A stretch of DNA of 25,073 bases, from positions 1 to 25,073 of the forward strand of contig JBBBWG010005447.1 of NCBI GenBank assembly GCA_037176905.1, in the 5' to 3' direction. The translations under genes and the position numbers were made by a program. Source of the DNA: Azolla pinnata. Taxonomy: Eukaryota; Streptophyta; Polypodiopsida; Salviniales; Salviniaceae. Every line of letters starts with the position of its first letter. Position 1 is the stretch's first letter. The notes under the pieces are model-generated. The model ran no database searches, was not told where the DNA came from, and saw nothing but the letters and a program-made list of their open reading frames with translations. Of the stretch, positions 1 through 8,880 are shown piece by piece.

Positions 1-14
1 CCCCCCCCCCCCCC

Positions 15-62
15 CCACGTCAGCACCCGCTGCGACGAGCAGGCGCCACGTCAGCACCCGCT
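15..62. promoter_or_regulatory. Paired CCACGTCAGCACCCGCT direct repeat upstream of the SDHAF4 gene
   Basis: A 17-base sequence occurs twice, at 15-31 and 46-62, about 160-200 bases upstream of the SDHAF4 start codon. Its core, CCACGTCA (TGACGTGG on the other strand), has the form of the G-box/C-box hybrid bound by plant bZIP factors. Two identical copies 31 bases apart in a likely promoter suggest a paired bZIP site, but this is inferred from motif and position only. The first copy abuts a run of C that begins the window. Confidence 0.35.
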
Positions 63-170
63 TGATCTTTGTTTTTGTTACATACAAAACGAACAAGAAG
101 AAACAAGGAAAGGAAAGGAAAGGAAAACAGAAGAAGAAGGAAGAAGAAGAAGAGAGGAGCAGAAGAAGCA

Positions 171-216
<46 letters not shown>
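171..216 (+). repeat. (GAC)n microsatellite in the SDHAF4 leader
   Basis: About fifteen perfect GAC triplets end five bases before the SDHAF4 start codon, preceded by a purine-rich AAG/GAA tract at about 110-170. The frame of the gene is open through the run (as Arg codons) back to about position 62, so a longer N-terminus cannot be excluded. A poly-Arg start would be odd, and the ATG after the repeat gives a typical mitochondrial presequence. Confidence 0.85.
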
Positions 217-217
<1 letters not shown>

Positions 218-220
218 AGA

Positions 221-625
221 ATGGATCGCGTGCTTCGCTCCTTCGCTGGACCCCTGCGCGCAGGAGCTTCCAGCCTCCGAACCCTCCGACCTTCGCCATC
301 TCCTGCGCCTTCTTCTCCCTCCTCTCCTGCGTTCTCCTCGAAATCGGATCAGCCTGAGGTTAGTACGCTGGGCAATCCTCCTCCTCCTCCTCCTCCTTCT
401 GCGGCGCATGAATCTTCTCCACACCCTCCCCATGGCGTTGAAGGCCCTGAGAAAGAAGGGAACGTTCCTTCTGACGAAGGAGGAGCAGGGGAAGAAGAAG
501 AGGAGGAGGAAGAAGAAGAGGTGGAATTCAAGAATCCGCTGACAGGAGAGGTGGGAGGTCCTAAAGGCCTTGAACCTACCCGCTTCGGTGATTGGGAGAA
601 AGGAGGCAGATGCTATGACTTCTGA
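221..625 (+). CDS. SDHAF4: Succinate dehydrogenase assembly factor 4, mitochondrial (DUF1674)
   Basis: This single-exon gene encodes 134 residues. The last 30 residues carry the SDHAF4 signature: NPLTGEVGGPKG, then EPTRFGDWEKGGRCYDF at the exact C-terminus, where family members end in a GDWE..GRC.DF motif. In the known family this small matrix protein binds the flavinated catalytic subunit of complex II, shields it and promotes its joining with the iron-sulfur subunit. Residues 1-42 are rich in Arg, Ser, Ala and Pro with few acids, as expected of a mitochondrial targeting peptide. The middle is low complexity: seven to eight Pro, then ten Glu in a row before VEF. The start at 221 was chosen because it is the first ATG after the (GAC)n run and gives the presequence; an upstream in-frame ATG or non-ATG start would add poly-Arg. 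The protein is somewhat longer than usual because of the Pro and Glu runs. Family assignment is firm; organelle targeting is inferred. Confidence 0.88.
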   Translation: MDRVLRSFAGPLRAGASSLRTLRPSPSPAPSSPSSPAFSSKSDQPEVSTLGNPPPPPPPSAAHESSPHPPHGVEGPEKEGNVPSDEGGAGEEEEEEEEEEVEFKNPLTGEVGGPKGLEPTRFGDWEKGGRCYDF

Positions 626-2140
626 AAACAGGCTTTCCTTCTCTGACTCATGGATGACGGGATCCAACCAGAACTTTACCTGGAATGCTCGATGCGGTCT
701 TGGCTTGGATGGTATCTCCTGAGCACCACAGACCAGGATACCGCAGGATTGCTTGGATTTGCGTCTCTGAACTGGTTGAAAGGGCCAGATTATACATAGG
801 TTTCAAGTAGTCTGCTTTCCATCTGGGAAATTTGATCCCTTCTTTGGTTTGAATCATACGTCTGTACAACAGTTTTTACGGAAAACGGATTGTGTTTTAT
901 GTTTGAATCTGTGCTTTGATCGACACTGAAATTTACATGAATTTGAATATACGATCCTGATTTCTCTTCCTTAATTTGACTAGATTGTCTATGCGTACAG
1001 TATAGTTTTCCTTGACGTTTGGCAAGGCATAATCAATGCATGAAATGATCCATATGAAACTGTACATTGGTAATTGATTACCTTCAAAACTGATGGCTGT
1101 GGCATTTCTGTCGACGAAGCGAACAGTTGCTCCTTCCTTTCTTGATGGAATCAGTTATGCATGCATCTTCACTAACAAAGAATGGCCTACTTTTCGAACA
1201 CAAACAAGGAGATACCGAGTCGCGTACATATAGTTACAGTGGATTATCAGCAAAGATTGTCTCTGATTCCGCTTTGTTGTTCATGTTCCCACTTCCAGTC
1301 TGAAAAACTGTTGATTGGCTCTCATGCCTTCAAGCATCAGTAATGATTCTCCAAACATGTAAGAAGAGGGCTTATTCCCCATATCCAATGAGGGAGTTTT
1401 CATAAAAAATCCTTCAGGAAAAGCAGCACCTCATATATGCGCTCAAACACCATACTTGCTTAGAAGTCTTGCTACATGCAGTGCATATATATCCTTCTTG
1501 TTGCAGCGAACTGGTATGGGGTATTGAACTTTAAAGAACTCGATACAAAACAACAAATCTCTGCATATACATACGCAAGGATGCCATTTTACTTCCTTCA
1601 ACAATCTCCATCTGCAAGGCCAGTTTCGCTTTCCATGAAGGTAGTCTAATTTTGTTTGGAGACTGCTTCGATGAATACGTTTCACTTTTTGCTTCAATCA
1701 TGAGCACAATGATCCAGTAAAACAAAAAGAATCCACTATTAAACTTTTTAGAGAACATTCACAAAAGATCATGCTTCTTTCGAATTTTGAATTGTCAAAA
1801 CTGTTGGTAGTCTGGTTAATACCAATGTGTGTGGAAGCTGAAGAAAAAGATTGCGATATATGACAGAACCTGCAACCATTGCGATTACAAAACACAAATT
1901 TCAATTTTAACATTCATGTTAGCTCTAAAATGTTTTGGGTCAAAATCTGGATCTTTTGGCAGTTGAGGATAGTAATAATGTATATGGAAGCAAAAGAAAG
2001 GTTAGAATATGGCATTGTACCTACGACTACTGAGATTACAAAACAGCTATTTCAAACTGGCATGAGAAAAATACAATGGTTAATATGTTTGTACATCCGC
2101 CAAAAAACCGAGGAAAATGCCATGCACCAGGCAGCTAGTT
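626..2140. other. Convergent intergenic region between SDHAF4 and TFIIF-beta
   Basis: About 1.5 kb separates the two stop codons, which face each other, so this stretch should hold both 3' untranslated regions. Short open frames on both strands (for example 1443-1697 and 1531-1758 on -, 1879-2151 on +) show no recognisable domain and no codon bias. I see no repeat, RNA gene or conserved motif here. Confidence 0.6.
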
Positions 2141-5100
2141 TCATTTGTTAGACTTTTCCTCTTCTGTAGGATTCCTAACATATTCGGGCTTCAGCTCATA
2201 CTTTCCTTGGTTAGGACCTCTCTTATTGTAATTGCAGAGGTCGCTCATTACTTCTTTCAAGAAGGCCTGAAATAGCATCTTCAGCATTATTATACAGCAT
2301 TTTATCCCATTACTTTTATTAATCATATAAAACCCTTTAGTGCGTTTGATCCAGATCATTGCCTTGCATCAACTTACAACTGGGATTTCCAAGGTCATTA
2401 TGATAATATAATACTAAACAATAAAGTTAGTACCTCTGGCTGTTGTGTTTCAGCAACAAGATTTTTTAGCGTCCAATAAGGTTGTTGTTCATATAGCTTG
2501 AAAACTAAATCTTCGAGCTCTGCACGTTCAATCCTTATCCTCTTTGTCTCTGGAGCTTTCGCAACAGACGCTTTTTTCTGCATGAGATAACAAATTGCAT
2601 CAGCTACAACCAAAAACATGTATACTTTCTTGAGTGTGCTACATCCTGAAATGAATCAAAGAACCATGACATAAGGACGGACAGCACTCGATCATCAGAG
2701 CACTTAAAAAGTAGACAAAGTGCTTGAATCAAGTTTCCGTATTTCAGCAAATGAGCAAACTCATCAAGAGTCTGAGGCTCGAGCCTTCTTTCTGTACATA
2801 ACAAAAACATGATATTAAATGAATTACTAATGGGAATATTGAGAGCCTTATCCTGTCTGTTCTATTAAGTTAGATGGACAGACGGTTCTGATGTAGGAAG
2901 TAACCCTGACAGGACGAATCTCCACTTTGTGAAAATGACTAGCTAGGCACTAGAGCCATTCCTTGTGAGTAGGTCAAAAAATGGGTGAGAAGAGAAAAAA
3001 GTGAGTGAAGATGACATAAGAAGCCTGAAAGACTATTTTCAATCCATGTCACTTTACAAGATCTATTAATCATGAACACAACTTCTGTACATATTTGACA
3101 TGAGTATCATATAAATCATGCTTGACAGGGGTAAAGGGATAGTGCAGGGAAGATGACATGTATATCTTGTCCTTCCCCTCGTCGTTACCTAAAGAAAAAA
3201 AAACGACAGCTATTGAACACATTTGACAAAAGAATCACGAACATGCATTGCTTGTAAGATATATGACGAATGCTTTAATAAGGGGAGGGGTACATCTTCT
3301 GGAACTCATGCTCTCAAAACAGATGTCACTTCTATGGCATAATGAATCAAATATTTGACAGTAAACCCTAAGTCTTTGACAGATGACCTTGGTGATATAT
3401 GTCGGACCGACAGCAACAGGCTGAGGTCTGATGTAGACCCCATGATCGTTTTCCAAAACCTACAAAGAGACGAAGGTCATCAATACAATCCCTTGTTGGT
3501 GGAAACACATTAAAAGAATAGAGGTTTTATCAGCTTACCTGTAATGTTCTTGTCTTGATCCTGGATTTATCCAACCTTTCTCTACAAAGTTTGCGATAGT
3601 CATCACTTACAAAGGTATTTGGCTTCATGTCAAACTTGTGTTCTACTTTACCTTCTACTGCCAGCTTCCCTGAAAGAACTCTTCAGACATATGCCACAAA
3701 CATGAATTTCACACAACACTTGGCAAGAATCGGCAATAGAAACAGGTGTAAGACGCTGACCCTGGGGCGTTTCCGAAAACGCATGCATAGGTATGAGGTC
3801 CTTAGTTGAGTTAAGCAGGTACGCTTTTGGAGTTCCGATCTCATTTGCTGTCAACTCCAAGCTGGAAGATGTATGCATTTACAGACAAGATGTCAGAAAC
3901 TAAACTCTTAATTCAAATGCTCTAGTTTTGTTCATTATTGCCACACCAACGGAGCCAATTTCGTCACTACACGCTATGCAAAAAGTCTATGTCAAGATCA
4001 AGAACCTTTCCTTTCAAAGGCGCCCTGCTCATGGATACTCACTTCACAACTGCTTCAGAAAGGTGCAGAAATACCTTCTTGACAAGAATCCTAACAAGCC
4101 ATACTAGAGACTTCATCTTAAAACCAATTTACTCCCAATGTCCAACATTAAGCTCAGATATTTGAGATACTGAGAACAAAATCTCTTCAGAATCTTTCAG
4201 TCTTCTTAATGGTGATACAAACTGTTGAGAACTTGGAGAAGCCATAACTTTGGTTAAAAATGAAGAAGAGGCTTTCTCTGTGTAACTTTCTTATTTGCAT
4301 CAATATGCAATGTAGGACAGTCACATGTAGAAGAATGAATGCAGTGATGTGTCAAAAGCGTGTCAATAATAATTCTCTATGTAAGTCATACTAGCTCCTA
4401 AGAAAGAAACAACCCCCACAGAGACGTAAAAAGGGTGGTCCAGACCCCACTTGAACAGGTCTCTTATTGTTGGCCTTCATTTCCATTCTAACTGATTGAT
4501 CAAATGGCTTACAAGATCGGGTAGAATGTGATTGAGTCAAAACAGCAGAAGTATCAAGGAGGGCCTAAATTTTCCAGATAAACACAGCTTAACTACTGTT
4601 TTCTTTCATACTCTTAGATTTATTTGGAAAAAAAGACAGGAGGCATGAAGCAATAAGATGGAATAATAAGCAGGAGATATTAAAGGAAAAACATGAGAGG
4701 AGTAGAGCACGGATGGAATCTTAGACAATGTTTGATGCAAAACAGTGAATTCCAACGTTAGAGAAGGGGATAATAAAGCGGGAGAAAACTAATGGAAAAG
4801 TGATGAAAAACAACGAAACCATGCTTACATAAAAATGCAGATCTGTGAAGGAATGGAATGAGACATAAGCAGAAAAAATGGAGGGAAAAAAGGCACGTAG
4901 AGATCAATTTTCAGATAATATAGCTTTTGCTATAAATTTCCAGCTAGATCATTCCAAGAAAGCATTCGAAAAGAAATGGAGTGTGTAATCCATGGATTAA
5001 AACAGTGTATTGTAGGGAAAACAGAAAATCGCGGGGCAGTGGACGATATACATACATACAAGAGAAGTGCAAGAAAGACCTACCTGAATTGACGATTCTT

Positions 5101-5346
5101 TCCCTCTGGTTTGGTCGGATCGAGTGTGAGGATGAGCTTCGAGAGGCAACTACCTGCTTCGGTCTGCTGTTTCCATGAGGAGGCAACCCTAGGAGGCACT
5201 TTGAGGAGCCAAACAGCTCTATCTGCACGAGAAGTGTCGAGCGATGGCGAAGAAGAAGAAGACGAGGAAGACGATGAAGAAGATGGATTCGCTGCTGCGG
5301 CAGCGGCAGCTTTCTCCTCGCCGCCATCGCCACATATCTTCGACAT
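2141..5346 (-). CDS. GTF2F2: Transcription initiation factor IIF subunit beta (RAP30), six exons
   Basis: TFIIF-beta pairs with TFIIF-alpha, binds RNA polymerase II and helps place it at promoters, in the nucleus. My exon model (- strand) is 5346-5084, 3861-3761, 3669-3539, 3459-3388, 2577-2434 and 2266-2141. It keeps phase across all joins and gives 278 residues, near the usual plant length. Residues 1-35 are Ala- and Ser-rich. Then come the dimerisation-domain landmarks RADRAVWLLKVP, QFSLELTANEIG and GKVEHKFDMKP, followed by ENDHGVYIRPQP. The C-terminal winged helix (about 199-270) shows KRIRIERAELEDLVFKLYEQ, YWTLKNLV, FLKEVMSDLCNYNKRG and YELKPEY, all typical of the family. Intron 1 is long (1.2 kb); the others are 79-810 bases. 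The least certain border is the exon 4 donor at 3388/3387 (AAG|GTCATC, a weak match). A second in-phase choice 21 bases downstream would add seven residues. Identity is secure; that one border is not. Confidence 0.9.
5230..5310 (-). repeat. Triplet repeats encoding Ala and Ser runs at the TFIIF-beta N-terminus
   Basis: On the + strand this is an imperfect GAA/GAC/GCG-type triplet tract. Read on - it encodes seven Ala and about twelve Ser within the first 35 residues of TFIIF-beta. It precedes the first conserved block, so it lies in a normally variable part of the protein. Confidence 0.75.
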
Positions 5347-6640
5347 TCTTTCTGATTGAAGAAACGCAGAGAAAGAGAAAGAAAAGCTTTTCCCTCCCGT
5401 CTGAGTGAAGTGATTAAGAGGAATGCGATTAGAGGGTGATTAAGAGTGCGATTGATGACAGACCAAGTTGATTAATGATGATAATGGCCATTAGGAGCTA
5501 GCTGGGAATGGTTTGACGAATTAATTAGGTCATGATTTGGGAGTTCCGCGAATTATTTCCCTCACGAAATGGAGCAGGAAAATTCCTAGTTTTTGAAGGA
5601 GCAGAAGAAGTAAAGTCGTTGGATTCCTAGGTAATATTGCCTCCGTCTTGATAACTGCTGATTATGGATGTGATTTTATAGATATGGTTAGCGATATGAA
5701 AAGTTATAAAGAGGTTGATTACGAGAGAATTCTCCGGAAATGCAATTGCAAACGATAAGACTCCAATGATGGCTATATAGGATTTCACAATGATTTTCAT
5801 CAAGTTTGAGCTATGATCAAATATCAGTGTCGATCGGTTTATTCCGATGCATTATAGTTGAAGGTTTCAAAAATCTTCCTGGGTCATGCATTCGTCTACG
5901 GTAGCTAATGATCGATAATAGGAAATTGATGTGCTTGATCATCTCTTCTAGAGATGGATCAACACTCCAATCTTTGAACATTGTTGCTTCCGTCGTTTTC
6001 TTGTTCGTGGAGGGTTAAAGTTTCGATGATGTGATTAGGGTAGAGCTCAATGTCCTTATTCTGACTTCTACGAGTTCAATGCTTGATCTGTTGATCATGA
6101 CAACAGCATTCAAATGCATTCAAGTCCGAAACCATAGGTGAGATGATCTCATTATATTGACTTTGTTGGCATCCGAATCACCTCTTGAAGATGCTACGCC
6201 ACAACAGATGGTTGACTTAATGAAGACAGATGTTCTAGAAGCTTGGCAACAAAGAACAATGAAAGATTGTTGTAGATTGTGGAAATCAGTGGCATCTGTT
6301 CTGTCACTCACTTCCCGTCTATATACACTTCCTCACTCGTTAACAAAGATTAAAAGCCTTCAACAACCTTTGAAGATCGTTGACCGTTCTTATGTTTGCT
6401 CTATTCAGATGTTCGCGCAAATATTTGCATCGGTCAGCTCCTCAACAGATATCATCCAAGTCCAGCCACTTGAATCAGCACGCTCAAAAGCAGATACACG
6501 AACAACAAGTCCACAACACAGAGAGTCGAGACCTTGAAGCCTAAGCAGAGTTCCCATACGTCGGCTGGTCGCGATGGCCTTTAGGGTCCATTATGGTGGT
6601 CATCCACGGTTCTTCACTCTCAGAGTCGCTTGTACTCAGT
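5347..6640. other. Intergenic region, divergent promoter side of TFIIF-beta
   Basis: This 1.3 kb AT-rich stretch lies upstream of TFIIF-beta. On the - strand, CTATAAAATC near 5672-5681 is a possible TATA element about 330 bases from the TFIIF-beta start. Its distance makes it doubtful. The right part contains one unassigned open frame, listed separately. Nothing else is recognisable. Confidence 0.4.
6157..6537 (+). other. Unassigned open reading frame, possible gene or transposon remnant
   Basis: A 126-residue frame stays open with protein-like composition in its first 60 residues (for example QQMVDLMKTDVLEAWQQRTM and MKDCCRLWKSVASVL, which could be helical). It begins at a non-ATG codon, with no clear upstream exon. 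It runs directly into the diverged repeats at 6640. I recognise no family. It may be a decayed exon, a remnant of a mobile element, or chance. Confidence 0.2.
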
Positions 6641-6643
6641 AGA

Positions 6644-6910
6644 GATTGGACTGTTCAACAACATGCCCAACGTATCGAAATCGGAGTCGTAAACGACAAA
6701 GACCCTGAACCATAAACCTTAAACAGGCAGTCGAGAACCTGTAGGTCGTCCATGCAAGTTCACTTTTGTTCAGCAAGATTGGACTGTTCGACTCCACCCC
6801 CGATAGATCAGATCGGAGTTGTCAACGACAAAGACTCTAAACCCTAAACCCTAAACCGTAACCTTAAACACCAACCTTAAACCTTAAACCTAAACCCTAA
6901 GTGGCCAATC
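6644..6910. repeat. Two diverged 133-base repeats grading into telomere-like sequence
   Basis: GATTGGACTGTTC starts at 6644 and again at 6777. Both copies continue through ATCGGAGT(C/T)GT and AACGACAAAGAC into increasingly clean AAACCCTAA-type sequence. The first copy also has AGGCAGTCGAGAACCTG, which resembles the GAGAACTTG part of the satellite to the right. The second copy ends in degenerate heptamers (about 6836-6900), leading directly into the regular array. Confidence 0.7.
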
Positions 6911-7515
6911 GAGAACTTGAGTGTTCTGGCTAAACCCTAACTCTAAACCCTAAACGGCCAATCGAGAACTTGAGAGTTTTGGCTGAACCCTAACCCTAAA
7001 CCCTAAACGGCCAATCCAGAAGTTGAGAGTTCTGGCTAAACCCTAACCCTAAACCCTAAACGTTCAATCAAGAACTTGAGAGTTCTGGCTAAACCCTAAT
7101 AACCCGAAACCCTAAACGGCCAATCGAGAACTTGAGAGGTCCGGCTAAACCCTAATAACCCTAAACCCTAAACGACCAATCGAGAACTTGAGAGTTCTGG
7201 CTAAACCCTAATAACCGTAAACCCTAAACGGCCAATCGAGAACTTGAGAGTTCCGGCTAAACCCTAATAACCCTAAACCCTAAATCGCCAATCGAGAACT
7301 TGAGACTTATGGCTAAACCCTAATCCTAAACCCTAAACGGCCAATCGAGAACTTGAGACTTTCGGCTAAACCCTAAACGGCCCAATCGAGAACTTGAGAG
7401 TTCCAGCTAAACCCTAACCCTAAACCCTAAACGGCCCAATCGAGAACTTGAGAGTTCTCTGGCAAAACCCTAACCCTAAACCCTAAACGGCCCAATCGAG
7501 AACTTGAGAGTTCTG
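6901..7515. repeat. Telomere-hybrid satellite, twelve tandem units
   Basis: Each unit joins a core CGGCCAATCGAGAACTTGAG plus AGTTCTGGC to AAACCCTAACCCTAAACCCTAAA-type heptamers. The core GAGAACTTG recurs at 6911, 6964, 7017, 7070, 7126, 7182, 7238, 7294, 7347, 7388, 7442 and 7498. Spacings are 53 or 56 for most, 54 once and 41 once (a unit that lost part of its telomeric segment). Units 4 to 8 share an extra AAT (CCCTAATAACCC), a subfamily that spread by local duplication. The core contains GAACT-TGAG-AGTTC, a perfect five-base-pair inverted repeat around four bases. The telomeric part is in CCCTAAA orientation on +. The array ends about 105 bases before the start of the 7621 gene. Confidence 0.93.
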
Positions 7516-7620
7516 GCCAGCATTTGGCCAGGTGTGAAACGGAGACAGATATGAAGCATTTTGGCGCGCGCTCAGGAGACGCGGCGATTGGGGGCCGGGG
7601 CGAAGAAGACGACGACGGGC

Positions 7621-8814
7621 ATGGCGATCGACAGAGAACAGACGCACAGACAGACACGCAGACGAACCGGGAAGCAGACAGCGCGGACGGCGATGGCGAC
7701 GGAGCAACGCCAGCTTCGTGCTCTCCAGTTAGAGGATGAAAGCCGATCAGGCGGGATCAGGAGAGGCGGAGGCGGAGTAGGCAGAGGCCGCCGCGATGAT
7801 GATAATGATGAGGACGATGATGAGGACGATGAGGAGGAGGAGGAGGACGACGATGGCGGTGATGAGGAGGAGGAGGGGGAGGAGGAGAAGAACGGATGCC
7901 GTTTCAGCACGGCGAGCGACATAGACCAAGCGATGGACATCGAGGATCAGAGGTATGGACGGTGTGGTGGAAGGAAGATCGGATCGAAGCCGCCGCAGCC
8001 GCAGCAGAAGCAGAAGCAGAAGCAGAAGAAGAAGAAGAAGAACGGATGGGAGATGGTATGGGATGAGCATCGGCAAGGGCGGGAGCAGAAGCAGCGGCAG
8101 CAGCAGAAGCTGGAGGACGGCGGCGGGGGAGGGGAGATCCAGCTATGGCGGCCGTCCGCGAACCTGAGCATCGACACGGTGAACGCGCTGCCGCACAAGG
8201 TGAAGCGGTACTACCAGGACATACTGGGATGGGGAGAAGCGCTGCCGAAATACGTGGTAGCAGCGCTGGCGATGGGAGCGCAGCAGTACGAACGGCTGGT
8301 GACCGAGTACCAGGCGGAAGAAGACCATCACCATGGTCAGCATCACCATGGCCAGCATCATCACAGCCAGAATCACCATAGCCAGAATCACCGTAGCCAG
8401 AATCACCGTAGCCAGAATCACCATAGCCAGAATCACAATAGCCAGAAACAAGAAGGAAACGAAGAAGAAGAAGAAGAAGGAGGAGACGAAGAAGAAGATG
8501 ATGATGAAGAACGCCATTACCATCGCCATCACCGTCGCCATCGCCATCGCCTGCAGCAACGGCTGCGCAAGAAGAGCGTGCTGTGGCAAGCCGCCTACGT
8601 CAAGGCCTTCTGCAACAACCTGCGCACCTTCCTGCGGGATTACAACCGATGGATGCTGCAGCAATGGCCGATCGCGATCAAGCGCCTGCTGCTGCGCCCC
8701 GACGCCCCCGCCACGTTCCAGCACCTGGCGCTCACGCTGCGCTACATGAACGACTTCTCGATGCCCATCCGCGAGGCGTTCTACATCTTCAACAAGATCA
8801 AACACAAATGGTAG
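7621..8814 (+). CDS. Unrecognised low-complexity protein with His-rich pentapeptide repeat
   Basis: The gene encodes 397 residues without an intron; I do not recognise it. Order of parts: a basic Arg/Gln/Thr-rich start; an acidic run of Asp and Glu at about 59-89; a Gln/Lys-rich basic stretch at about 138-170; a non-repetitive segment at about 176-231 (LSIDTVNALPHKVKRYYQDI, then GWGEALPKYVVAALAMGAQQ); eight pentapeptides (HHHGQ to NHHSQ) at 236-275; a second Glu/Asp run; a short His/Arg stretch; and a non-repetitive C-terminal segment at 317-397 (VLWQAAYVKAFCNNLRTFLR, then HLALTLRYMNDFSMPIREAF). The two non-repetitive parts have hydrophobic spacing expected of alpha-helices and strongly GC-rich third positions, unlike the flanking DNA, which argues for real coding. 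There is no signal peptide or membrane segment. The start at 7621 is the first ATG in an open frame; 7693 is an alternative. The Lys/Arg and acidic tracts would suit a nuclear protein, but that is speculation. The satellite just upstream occupies its promoter position. Confidence 0.6.
   Translation: MAIDREQTHRQTRRRTGKQTARTAMATEQRQLRALQLEDESRSGGIRRGGGGVGRGRRDDDNDEDDDEDDEEEEEDDDGGDEEEEGEEEKNGCRFSTASDIDQAMDIEDQRYGRCGGRKIGSKPPQPQQKQKQKQKKKKKNGWEMVWDEHRQGREQKQRQQQKLEDGGGGGEIQLWRPSANLSIDTVNALPHKVKRYYQDILGWGEALPKYVVAALAMGAQQYERLVTEYQAEEDHHHGQHHHGQHHHSQNHHSQNHRSQNHRSQNHHSQNHNSQKQEGNEEEEEEGGDEEEDDDEERHYHRHHRRHRHRLQQRLRKKSVLWQAAYVKAFCNNLRTFLRDYNRWMLQQWPIAIKRLLLRPDAPATFQHLALTLRYMNDFSMPIREAFYIFNKIKHKW
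7798..7890 (+). repeat. GAT/GAC/GAG triplet tract encoding an acidic run
   Basis: An imperfect purine-rich triplet tract encodes about 31 residues that are nearly all Asp or Glu. Codons alternate between GAT, GAC, GAG and GAA, so the acidic peptide may be maintained by selection rather than by recent slippage alone. Confidence 0.7.
8326..8445 (+). repeat. Eight in-frame 15-base units coding His-rich pentapeptides
   Basis: Eight consecutive 15-base units, mostly AATCACCATAGCCAG with variants, span exactly 120 bases in the frame of the 7621 gene. The first three units are CATCACCATGGTCAG, CATCACCATGGCCAG and CATCATCACAGCCAG. The peptide changes from HHHGQ to NHHSQ or NHRSQ. Clustered His could bind metal ions, which is inference. 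Confidence 0.9.
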
Positions 8815-8880
8815 ACAAAATGCATACATCCGCATCCATACATTTACATGCATCGTATACATACGTACATGCATACGCTC

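Noticed and set aside
78..299. Opposite-strand frame with a long Val run over the (GAC)n tract
   Set aside because: A shadow of the microsatellite and the SDHAF4 gene; no conserved segment.
1443..2151. Overlapping short frames on both strands between SDHAF4 and TFIIF-beta
   Set aside because: No domain, no splice context and AT-rich composition fit untranslated DNA.
2604..2810. 68-codon - strand frame inside the TFIIF-beta locus
   Set aside because: Does not match TFIIF-beta, and exons 4 and 5 join in phase without it; treated as intron sequence.
6836..7515. A true chromosome end
   Set aside because: Genes continue on both sides, and the heptamers are interrupted every 20-25 bases by a non-telomeric core, so the array is interstitial.
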